Position numbers and translations under genes: made by a program
Source: Candidatus Kuenenbacteria bacterium GW2011_GWA2_42_15
GTDB lineage: Bacteria; Patescibacteriota; Patescibacteriia; UBA2196; GWA2-42-15
DNA length: 5,449 bases
Assembly (NCBI GenBank): GCA_000998185.1
Contig: LCCW01000049.1
Location: 1-5,449 of the forward strand
Reading direction: 5' to 3'
The notes under the pieces: generated by a model
Database searches by the model: none
Seen by the model: the letters and a program-made list of their open reading frames with translations, nothing else
Told to the model about the DNA's origin: nothing
Shown here: piece after piece, positions 1-4,669 of the stretch
Position numbering within the stretch: position 1 is the first letter of the stretch
How the letters are laid out: each line of letters opens with the position of its first letter

Positions 1-1
1 C

Positions 2-1222
2 CACCAAGATAGACGATTTTGGTTTGTTTTCAAAAGCGTGGTTTCGGCCGCGCTTATCTGGCTCATTCTTAAAACCCTGATTTTGCTCTATATATTTTCC
101 CATCAGTTTATCTGGGCCCTGCCCGAGCTTTACCGCTTTGTGCGCGACACGCGGGTAGGCGAGATCACGGCTTTTTCCGGCAACTTTTACCGCGTCTTTA
201 TCCAATCTCAAATTTACGCTCTGTTAGGATTTTGTATACTGCTGCCAATTTCTAATAAAATTAAAAATCCAAAATTAAAAATCCAAAATTTATTTAATTC
301 TTATCACTTACTGCTTATTATTTGCTTGACCACCGTGATAATTAGTTTTTCCCGTAGTTTTTGGGTGGGCTTGGCGGCAGGCTTATTTTTCTATTTCTTT
401 ATTACTTTATTTTTTAAAACGAAATTCTTGGATATAATCAAAATATTTACTAAAATTATTTTATTGGGCGGATTATCTGCGGGGTTTATTTTTATCAACA
501 TTGTCTTTTTCTCGTCACATGCTTTTTGGGTTGGTTTAGTTCTTCTTTTATATCTTTATCTTTTCATTTCTTTATTTCTAAAATTTAAAATGTTTAATAT
601 TATAAAATTATTTATTAAACCTCTTGCAATAATTGGTTTTTCCGTAGGTATTATTTTTGCCGTAATTAATTTACCGCCCAAAATCAGCCGCGCCAATTTG
701 GGCCAATTGTTCTTGTCGCGTACCACCATGGTTGAGGCCGCTGGTTCTTCGCGTTTAAACATGCTCAAGCCGCTCCTGGACGCTATTCTGCGCCAGCCAT
801 TGATCGGTTCCGGCTTTGGCGCCACCGTAACTTACAAAAGCGCTGATCCGCGCGTTACTTCCGCTACCGCCGGCGGAAGCGGGGAATTTACCACTTACGC
901 TTTTGAATGGGCGTATCTGGATTTGTTGCTTAAAATTGGTTTGTTTGGCGTCTTTATTTATCTGCTTTTAATATTTAAGTTATTGCAAGCATTGTGGCAA
1001 CGGGTAAAATTACAAACCCCAAATTTAGAATTAAAAATTGGCTCCAAATTCAAAATTCCAAATTCAAAATTCCAAATTCAAAGTTTATCCGTCGGTCTTT
1101 TTGCCGCGCTGACGGCCCTGCTCGCCGTCAATGTCTTTACGCCTTATCTCAATCACCCCCTGGGCATCGGTTTTATTCTTATCGTTTCCGTTTGGCTGGA
1201 TCGGGATAAAGCGCAAAACTGA
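2..1222 (+). CDS. O-antigen ligase/polymerase-like polytopic membrane protein, 5' end outside the window
   Basis: The reading frame is open from base 2, so the gene most likely starts upstream; the GTG at 38 is only the first in-window start (numbering below counts from it, 394 aa). The protein is almost entirely hydrophobic helices. The SRSFWVGL segment (105-112) and the later block with RLNMLKPLLDAILRQPLIGSGFG, then E..YLDLLLKIGLFG, match what I know of Wzy_C/WaaL-type O-antigen ligases, which transfer or polymerise lipid-linked glycans on the outer face of the cytoplasmic membrane. Two GT2 glycosyltransferase genes lie downstream, supporting a polysaccharide locus. Odd features: a 55-residue tandem duplication (105-159 and 160-214) and two lysine-rich loops (about 74-86 and 324-349) encoded by 14-nt AT-rich repeats. 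Ligase versus polymerase cannot be decided. The family call is fairly secure; the acceptor is unknown. Confidence 0.82.
   Translation, partial: HQDRRFWFVFKSVVSAALIWLILKTLILLYIFSHQFIWALPELYRFVRDTRVGEITAFSGNFYRVFIQSQIYALLGFCILLPISNKIKNPKLKIQNLFNSYHLLLIICLTTVIISFSRSFWVGLAAGLFFYFFITLFFKTKFLDIIKIFTKIILLGGLSAGFIFINIVFFSSHAFWVGLVLLLYLYLFISLFLKFKMFNIIKLFIKPLAIIGFSVGIIFAVINLPPKISRANLGQLFLSRTTMVEAAGSSRLNMLKPLLDAILRQPLIGSGFGATVTYKSADPRVTSATAGGSGEFTTYAFEWAYLDLLLKIGLFGVFIYLLLIFKLLQALWQRVKLQTPNLELKIGSKFKIPNSKFQIQSLSVGLFAALTALLAVNVFTPYLNHPLGIGFILIVSVWLDRDKAQN
257..290 (+). repeat. In-frame 14-nt AT-rich tandem repeat, tract 1
   Basis: The unit ATTAAAAATCCAAA occurs twice in tandem (260-273, 274-287) with partial units at both edges. 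It lies inside the ligase gene and encodes the lysine-rich stretch KIKNPKLKIQN between two hydrophobic helices. The unit matches that of the second tract at 1044-1082 at 11 of 14 positions after rotation. A 14-nt unit shifts frame at each copy, so the two copies encode different peptides. Confidence 0.8.
350..679 (+). repeat. Internal tandem duplication within the ligase (2 x 165 nt, protein level)
   Basis: Residues 105-159 (350-514) and 160-214 (515-679) align without gaps, with 25 identities in 55 positions by my hand count. Shared landmarks in register are FWVGL, a K.K pair, IIK.F.K, and G.S.G.IF. Each copy reads as helix, positively charged loop, helix, so the duplication adds an even number of helices and keeps the downstream topology. 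The DNA of the two copies has diverged, so the event is not recent. Hydrophobic composition bias inflates the identity, but the charged and aromatic landmarks argue for true duplication. Confidence 0.75.
1044..1082 (+). repeat. In-frame 14-nt AT-rich tandem repeat, tract 2
   Basis: The unit CCAAATTCAAAATT is present 2.8 times (1044-1057, 1058-1071, partial 1072-1082), preceded by a more degenerate AT-rich stretch from about 1008. It encodes SKFKIPNSKFQIQ in a probable cytoplasmic loop of the ligase between two helices. The core CAAATTCAAAA reappears inverted as TTTTGAATTTG at 1387-1397 in the following intergenic region, so this is the same repeat family inside and outside a gene. Confidence 0.85.
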
Positions 1223-1267
1223 ATTATGAATTTAGAATTACCATGAAAACAGACATTTCATAATTCA
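1220..1267. repeat. Inverted repeat starting at the ligase stop codon
   Basis: TGAATTATGAA (1220-1230) is exactly complementary to TTCATAATTCA (1257-1267), with 26 nt between the arms. The first three bases of the left arm are the stop codon of the ligase. There is no T-run after the right arm, so it is not a typical intrinsic terminator. Confidence 0.7.
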
Positions 1268-1323
1268 AAGTAGTTAGCAACAATAGGCTAATTGTCCCAC
1301 CACCCCGGCTCGCAAGCTCGCCA

Positions 1324-1344
1324 CCCCTCCTCAAAGAGTAGGGG
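1324..1344. repeat. Hairpin in the gene-free stretch 1223-1606
   Basis: CCCCTCCTC (1324-1332) pairs with GAGTAGGGG (1336-1344) around an AAA loop with a single mismatch. No T-tract follows on either strand, so it reads as an intergenic repeat hairpin rather than a terminator. Confidence 0.55.
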
Positions 1345-1361
1345 AAACTCACGGCGCTATG

Positions 1362-1435
1362 TTTGAATATTGGAATTTGTAATTTGTTTTGAATTTGTCA
1401 CTTGAGCTTTGGAATTTTATTAGGAATTAGGAATT
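1362..1435 (-). repeat. AT-rich intergenic repeat tract, opposite orientation to the in-gene copies
   Basis: This TTTGAAT/GGAATTT-type low-complexity tract contains TTTTGAATTTG (1387-1397), the reverse complement of the unit at 1044-1082. Near the end TAGGAAT occurs twice in direct 7-nt succession (1421-1427, 1428-1434). No coding frame is supported here. Confidence 0.65.
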
Positions 1436-1498
1436 ATCACCCTGCGGGTGATCCCTGCCTGCCGGCAGGCAGGCGCCTGCCGCTGGCAAGAATAATTC
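1431..1498. repeat. Nested palindrome cluster (REP/MITE-like)
   Basis: An outer stem GAATTAT (1431-1437) / ATAATTC (1492-1498) encloses three elements: a 7-bp hairpin ATCACCC-TGC-GGGTGAT (1436-1452, its stem overlapping the outer arm by two bases), a perfect 20-bp palindrome CCTGCCTGCCGGCAGGCAGG (1454-1473), and an overlapping 14-bp palindrome GGCAGGCGCCTGCC (1468-1481). The last two share bases and cannot both form. It is strikingly GC-rich between AT-rich flanks and has no T-run. It resembles repeat palindromes I associate with CPR intergenic regions; mobility is inference. Confidence 0.7.
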
Positions 1499-1606
1499 AC
1501 CGCGCGATTAGGCGGAGAAATTAGTAATTGTTCATGCAGGTTGTGCGAATTGCCCCTACGAATGCTTTGGTTTACTCGTTTTGCTTAACTCGCTTACTGT
1601 TTAATT

Positions 1607-2635
1607 ATGTCCATCTCCGTCTGTATTGTCACTTACAATTCCATGAAATATCTGCCATATTTTTTGGACAGTGTTTTACATCAAACCTACTGGCAAGCAA
1701 CCGGGGAAGCGCCGGATATTTTTGTGGTTGATAATAGTTCAAGCGACAAAACCGTCAGCTATATCCGCGATAATTTTCCGACCGTCCATCTTTTGCGCAA
1801 TGTCAACAACATTGGTCTGTCCCGCGCCTGGAATCAGGCGATCAAAATAACTCGCGGCGAATATATTCTGATTATGAACCCCGATTTGATTTTGGACGAA
1901 AAATTTTTATCCACTCTTGTTCAGGATATGGACAATAATTCCCAGCTGGCTTTGGCTGGCGGCAAACTCTACCAGATGGATTTTGAAAGAGAAGATGATT
2001 TTTTGGTTCGACCGGTCAAAACGAGCATCCTTGACTCCTGCGGTTTTCTGGCTTTTAAAAATCGTCGTTTCACGGATAGGGGAGCCGGGGAGTTGGATGT
2101 CGGACGGTTTAATAAGAAAGAAGAAATTTTTGGGCTGACTGGCGCTTGTTTTCTCGTGCGCCGGAGCGCCCTGGAGCAGGTCAAGTTCGGCAAGGAATAT
2201 TTTGATGAAATTTTTTTTATGTACCAGGAAGACATTGATCTCTGCTGGCGCTTGCGGCTCGCCGGCTGGCAGGCTATCTATGACCCCAAGGCCATTGGTT
2301 GGCACCATCGCCGCGCTCATTCCGGGCAAAAGAATAGTCTGGCCACCGTTCTTTACCGCCGCAGCAAGGAAAATTTAGTGAATTATCATTCTTACAAAAA
2401 CCATCTGATGCTGCTTTATAAAAACGAGCTAAAAGCCAATCTGTGGCGCGATTTCCCTCGCATCTTTTGGTATGAGTTGAAAAAAATAGCCTATGTGCTA
2501 ATATTTGAAACTGGCAACTTTTTCCGCGCGTGGGGCGAAATTTTTAAAAACAGGCGTATTTTAAAGAAAAAGAGGGGATTGAATATGCGGTTGAAGAGAG
2601 TTAGGGCGGAGGAGATCAGGAAGTGGTTTAGGTAA
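1607..2635 (+). CDS. GT2 family glycosyltransferase (rhamnosyltransferase-like), 342 aa
   Basis: A GT-A fold enzyme that transfers a sugar from a nucleotide-sugar donor, probably at the cytoplasmic face of the membrane. The N-terminus shows the GT2 nucleotide-binding pattern: ISVCIVTYNS (3-12), VDNSSSD with D42 and D47, and N65...NNIG (67-70). NPD at 91-93 takes the place of the DXD metal site. Further on come GACFLVRRSAL, the acceptor-side ED motif YQEDIDLCWR (E208, D209, D211) and HHRRAH (233-238). The length fits family members related to WbbL-like rhamnosyltransferases. The tail is strongly basic, ends EEIRKWFR, and is enriched in AGG/AGA arginine codons compared with the body. ATG 1607 is chosen because the GT2 motif begins at residue 3; no Shine-Dalgarno precedes it. 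Sugar specificity cannot be told. Confidence 0.93.
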   Translation: MSISVCIVTYNSMKYLPYFLDSVLHQTYWQATGEAPDIFVVDNSSSDKTVSYIRDNFPTVHLLRNVNNIGLSRAWNQAIKITRGEYILIMNPDLILDEKFLSTLVQDMDNNSQLALAGGKLYQMDFEREDDFLVRPVKTSILDSCGFLAFKNRRFTDRGAGELDVGRFNKKEEIFGLTGACFLVRRSALEQVKFGKEYFDEIFFMYQEDIDLCWRLRLAGWQAIYDPKAIGWHHRRAHSGQKNSLATVLYRRSKENLVNYHSYKNHLMLLYKNELKANLWRDFPRIFWYELKKIAYVLIFETGNFFRAWGEIFKNRRILKKKRGLNMRLKRVRAEEIRKWFR

Positions 2636-2665
2636 GCAAGATAAGCAAGTTAAGTAATAAGCTAA
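2633..2665 (+). repeat. TAAGCAAG-type tandem repeat, left flank of the four-helix-bundle gene
   Basis: Units TAAGCAAGA, TAAGCAAGT, TAAGTAA and TAAGCTAA follow each other directly. The first TAA is the stop codon of the preceding glycosyltransferase. TAAGCAAGATAAG (2633-2645) has an exact reverse complement at 3051-3063, and 2634-2649 matches the reverse complement of 3072-3087 at 15 of 16 positions. Confidence 0.8.
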
Positions 2666-2671
2666 TCCAAT

Positions 2672-3046
2672 ATGGCTGTTAAAAAATTTAATGAAATATT
2701 AGCTTGGAGCAAGGCGCATCAATTAGTTTTAGTTATCTACAAGGCCATTAAATATTTACCAGATTTGGAAAAATATAACTTAGTTAGTCAGATGACGCGG
2801 GCCGCTGTATCAATCCCTTCCAATATTGCTGAAGGATATACGCGTTCCGGGTCGTTAGATAGCTTAAAATTTTATAATATAGCCCGCGGATCTTTGGAGG
2901 AATTAAAATATCAAACTTTGCTCTGTCGAGATCTTGGTTATTTTGATAAAACTCAGTATTCATATTTGTTAAATTTAGAAGAAGAGGTTGGCAGAATTCT
3001 AGCTGGTTGGATTAATTCTCAAATTAAAAACAAAAATCACCGATAA
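2672..3046 (+). CDS. Four-helix-bundle protein (S23/23S rRNA IVS family), 124 aa
   Basis: The sequence matches the small helical family known from proteins encoded in 23S rRNA intervening sequences and related to the Avd accessory proteins of diversity-generating retroelements. Visible signatures are the N-terminal helix with AWSKAHQL (11-18), the second helix LVSQMTRAAVSIPSNIAEG (37-55), and FYNIARGSLEELKYQ (67-81) in the third; a fourth helix covers about 94-118. Length is typical. Its molecular role is not established; an RNA- or nucleic-acid-binding scaffold role is suggested for relatives. It is not in an rRNA gene here but lies between two glycosyltransferases, with inverted TAAGCAAG-type repeats 36 bp before and just after it, and its codons look more AT-rich than its neighbours'. 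No reverse transcriptase or variable repeat is visible in the window. ATG 2672 gives the standard N-terminus; no Shine-Dalgarno is seen. Confidence 0.92.
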   Translation: MAVKKFNEILAWSKAHQLVLVIYKAIKYLPDLEKYNLVSQMTRAAVSIPSNIAEGYTRSGSLDSLKFYNIARGSLEELKYQTLLCRDLGYFDKTQYSYLLNLEEEVGRILAGWINSQIKNKNHR

Positions 3047-3050
3047 ACTA

Positions 3051-3087
3051 CTTATCTTGCTTACTGCCTACCTCGCTTATCTTGCTT
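3051..3087 (-). repeat. Inverted copy of the TAAGCAAG-type repeat, right flank
   Basis: CTTATCTTGCTTA (3051-3063) is the exact reverse complement of 2633-2645. A second copy of the core, CTTATCTTGCTT, sits at 3076-3087. The tract fills nearly all the space between the four-helix-bundle stop and the ATG at 3092, so it also forms the leader of the next gene. The 8-mers GCTTACTG and CTCGCTTA are shared with the leader before the ATG at 1607. Confidence 0.78.
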
Positions 3088-3091
3088 TATT

Positions 3092-3895
3092 ATGAAATTA
3101 TCTATCGTTGTTCTCAATTACAAAACCAAGAATTTACTCAAGTACTTCCTCAAAGGAGTGTTTGAATTTAAATTTCCCTGGCAGTGGGAAATCGTGGTTG
3201 TTGACAATAATTCCGGCGATGGCACTGGCAAAATGATTCGGCAGGAGTTTCCGGTTGTCAAGTTTGTCCAAAGTCCAAAAAATCTCGGTATGGGCGGCGG
3301 CAACAATTTTGGTATTGTCAATTCTTCCGGCGAATATATGCTGATCGCCAATCCTGATATTACGGTTAGCCAAACGGCTATTGAAAAAATGATTGATTTT
3401 ATGGAACATCGCGAAGATGTCGGCATTGTCGGTCCGCGCATTAAAAACCCGGATGGCACGCGCCAGGAAACCTGCTATCGTTGGCCCGGCTGGTTTACTT
3501 TTCTTTACCGCCGCACTTTCCTTGGCCAAACCGACAGTGGTAAAAAACATCTGCATCATTTTCTCTACCGTGATATTGATCTCGGTGGTCCGCTATCCGT
3601 GGACTGGGTGCTTGGCGGTTGTTTTTTGGTGCGCCGTTTTGCCTTTAACGCAGTTGGTCTTTTTGACCCTCGGTTTTTTCTCTTTTTGGAAGATACAGAT
3701 CTCTGCCGTCGGATGTGGCAAAAAAATTTTTCTGTTTGGTATTATCCGCCCGCCGAGGTCATTCATCTGCCGCATCGCTTGTCAGCCGGCAGCCGCAGCC
3801 CAAAAGACTTATTTTCCAAATTGACCTGGATTCACCTCGCCTCCTGGCTCAAATATTTTTGGAAATGGCGGCAGGGAACGAATAATGAATTATAA
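3092..3895 (+). CDS. GT2 family glycosyltransferase, 267 aa
   Basis: A second, shorter GT-A fold enzyme, probably adding a sugar to the same polysaccharide as the product of the gene at 1607. Motifs in order: LSIVVLNYKT (3-12), VVDNNSGDGT with D38 and D43, NLGMGGGNN (64-72), NPD at 87-89 in the DXD position, GGCFLVRR followed by FLEDTDLCRR (E200, D201, D203), and VIHLPH with H225. The C-terminus ends with an amphipathic, Trp-rich stretch (HLASWLKYFWKWR) that may touch the membrane. It resembles its upstream neighbour in architecture but lacks the long basic tail. The start follows from the GT2 motif at residue 3. The leader is a pyrimidine-rich repeat with no Shine-Dalgarno. The last codons and stop lie in an AATAATGAAT repeat. 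Substrate unknown. Confidence 0.93.
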   Translation: MKLSIVVLNYKTKNLLKYFLKGVFEFKFPWQWEIVVVDNNSGDGTGKMIRQEFPVVKFVQSPKNLGMGGGNNFGIVNSSGEYMLIANPDITVSQTAIEKMIDFMEHREDVGIVGPRIKNPDGTRQETCYRWPGWFTFLYRRTFLGQTDSGKKHLHHFLYRDIDLGGPLSVDWVLGGCFLVRRFAFNAVGLFDPRFFLFLEDTDLCRRMWQKNFSVWYYPPAEVIHLPHRLSAGSRSPKDLFSKLTWIHLASWLKYFWKWRQGTNNEL

Positions 3896-3906
3896 ATAAT
3901 GAATAA
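3881..3906. repeat. AATAATGAAT repeat overlapping the stop codon of the second glycosyltransferase
   Basis: AATAATGAATTATAAATAATGAATAATG-type low complexity begins within the last codons of the gene (encoding NEL) and continues past the TAA at 3893-3895. AATAATGAAT occurs at 3881-3890 and again, one copy further on, at 3897-3906. Confidence 0.6.
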
Positions 3907-3911
3907 TGGTC

Positions 3912-4018
3912 GCTAGCGCTAGCATTGGCTCCAAGTTGCGCTTGGAGCCAAGTTGATTTAGCTCGCCAAACATCGCTCCGGCGTTCTCGTCCCGGCGCGA
4001 GCCAAGCAGTTGGCTCGC
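3912..4018. repeat. Three successive hairpins downstream of the glycosyltransferase
   Basis: The palindrome GCTAGCGCTAGC (3912-3923) is followed by an 11-bp perfect stem TTGGCTCCAAG/CTTGGAGCCAA (3925-3935 and 3941-3951, loop TTGCG). After a short gap comes a 9-bp perfect stem GCGAGCCAA/TTGGCTCGC (3997-4005 and 4010-4018, loop GCAG). None is followed by a T-run. GAGCCAA/TTGGCTC is common to the last two. The region up to the terminator at 4036 has no credible coding frame. Confidence 0.7.
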
Positions 4019-4035
4019 TTCCGCTCCTTTGAATC

Positions 4036-4069
4036 AAAAAACCATCCCGCGTCTGCGGGATGGTTTTTT
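4036..4069 (-). terminator. Bidirectional Rho-independent terminator
   Basis: A perfect 15-bp stem: AAAAAACCATCCCGC (4036-4050) pairs with GCGGGATGGTTTTTT (4055-4069) around a GTCT loop. On the minus strand it begins 3 nt after the mature tRNA end and finishes in six Ts, so it terminates tRNA-Asp. It has the same shape on the plus strand and should also stop transcription coming from the glycosyltransferases. Confidence 0.9.
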
Positions 4070-4072
4070 AAG

Positions 4073-4146
4073 CGGAGCGGACGGGACTCGGACCCGTGAC
4101 CTCTGCCGTGACAGGGCAGCGTTCTAACCAGCTGAACTACCGCTCC
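4073..4146 (-). tRNA. tRNA-Asp (anticodon GTC)
   Basis: On the minus strand the 74 nt fold as a complete cloverleaf. The acceptor stem is GGAGCGG/CCGCTCC with discriminator G. The D arm is GTTC/GAAC with GG in the loop, and the anticodon arm CTGCC/GGCAG holds loop CTGTCAC (anticodon GTC). The variable loop has 5 nt and the T arm is ACGGG/CCCGT. It closely resembles E. coli tRNA-Asp. The next bases on the minus strand read CTT, so CCA is not encoded and must be added enzymatically. The T loop reads TCCGAGT, with C at position 55 (plus-strand g4091) where nearly all elongator tRNAs have T. Confidence 0.96.
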
Positions 4147-4159
4147 AAACATTGTTTAT

Positions 4160-4187
4160 ATTCTAACATAAAAAATTTATTTGGCAA
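4160..4187 (-). promoter_or_regulatory. Promoter of tRNA-Asp
   Basis: Read on the minus strand: TTGCCA (-35, 4187-4182), a 16-nt spacer, then TAGAAT (-10, 4165-4160). Transcription would start about 7 nt before the mature tRNA 5' end at 4146. Its -35 overlaps that of the divergent promoter at 4181-4210. Confidence 0.7.
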
Positions 4188-4210
4188 GAGGAACGCTTCT
4201 GTGATATAAT
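4181..4210 (+). promoter_or_regulatory. Promoter of the HEPN/MNT pair, extended -10
   Basis: TTGGCA (4181-4186) as -35, an 18-nt spacer, and a consensus TATAAT (4205-4210) preceded by TGA, giving an extended -10. The predicted start lies near 4217, leaving an untranslated leader of about 20 nt before ATG 4238. Confidence 0.75.
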
Positions 4211-4237
4211 AAAAATATAGAGAATTAAATCATTTTT

Positions 4238-4669
4238 ATGAAAAATAATCATCAATCGCTAGGTCGCCAAAATATTGATGAGCTGATAGCCTATTGGCTG
4301 GCCACTGCCGCGCATGATTATCAGGTGATGCTCAAATTATTTACTGCCAAAGAATATTCTCACTGTCTATTTTTGGGCCACATAGTGCTGGAAAAAATGC
4401 TAAAAGCCGCCGTGGTAAAAGAAACAGAAAAACAAGCGCCTTACAGCCACGGCCTCGTGTTTTTAGCGGGGTTGTTAAAACAGACCAAACTTGGTCAAAG
4501 CAAACTAAATTTATTAGATGATGTTAATCATTTTAACATGCGCGCTCGCTATCCTGATTTTAAGCTCAAATTTTATAAACTTTGTACCCGTGCTTATACG
4601 GAAAGATATTTAAAACAGATTAAAAAGCTATATAGCCAACTATGTCAAGAGGTCAAGCAAAAAAAATAG
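4238..4669 (+). CDS. HEPN domain protein of a HEPN/MNT pair, 143 aa
   Basis: An all-helical protein of the PF05168-type HEPN family. Visible signatures are YWLATAAHDYQVM (19-31) in the first helix, CLFLGHIVLEKMLKA (43-57) matching the family's aromatic-x-H-x-x-x-EK-x-LKA helix, PYSHGL (68-73), and FNMRARYPD (99-107). HEPN proteins of type VII toxin-antitoxin systems are RNases with an R-x(4-6)-H motif near the C-terminus. Here no histidine follows R102, R104, R118 or R123, so the canonical catalytic pair is missing. The 28-bp overlap with the nucleotidyltransferase gene implies one transcript and coupled translation. A strong promoter lies just upstream, diverging from tRNA-Asp. ATG 4238 is the first start after that promoter; no Shine-Dalgarno is visible. 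Toxin, antitoxin or accessory role is unproven. Confidence 0.87.
   Translation: MKNNHQSLGRQNIDELIAYWLATAAHDYQVMLKLFTAKEYSHCLFLGHIVLEKMLKAAVVKETEKQAPYSHGLVFLAGLLKQTKLGQSKLNLLDDVNHFNMRARYPDFKLKFYKLCTRAYTERYLKQIKKLYSQLCQEVKQKK

Noticed and set aside
38..40. GTG at 38 as the true start of the ligase
   Set aside because: The frame stays open to the window edge upstream and encodes plausible protein, and family members normally have more N-terminal helices; it is kept only as a numbering reference.
1436..1481. Rho-independent terminator after the ligase
   Set aside because: The stems are strong but no T-run follows on either strand.
1528..1731. 67-codon frame starting at 1528
   Set aside because: It covers the repeat leader and then the start of the glycosyltransferase in another frame, with no recognisable protein features.
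1907..2329. 140-codon open frame on the minus strand
   Set aside because: It lies wholly inside the well-supported GT2 gene at 1607-2635, has no family features and no start signals; it is an antisense shadow, as are the frames at 1917-2138 (+) and 1969-2235 (-).
2633..3087. CRISPR array or diversity-generating retroelement
   Set aside because: The repeats are short units without unique spacers, and there is no reverse transcriptase, template/variable repeat pair or cas gene in the window.
3118..3824. Long overlapping frames on both strands (for example 3134-3559 minus and 3393-3824 plus)
   Set aside because: All are shadows of the GT2 gene at 3092-3895, whose motifs are intact from start to stop.
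3849..4152. Minus-strand frames 3849-4037 and 3958-4152 that could be read as small proteins
   Set aside because: They run through the AATAATGAAT repeat, hairpins, the terminator and the tRNA. The second is the familiar false peptide obtained by translating a tRNA-Asp gene (VVQLVRTLPC...).
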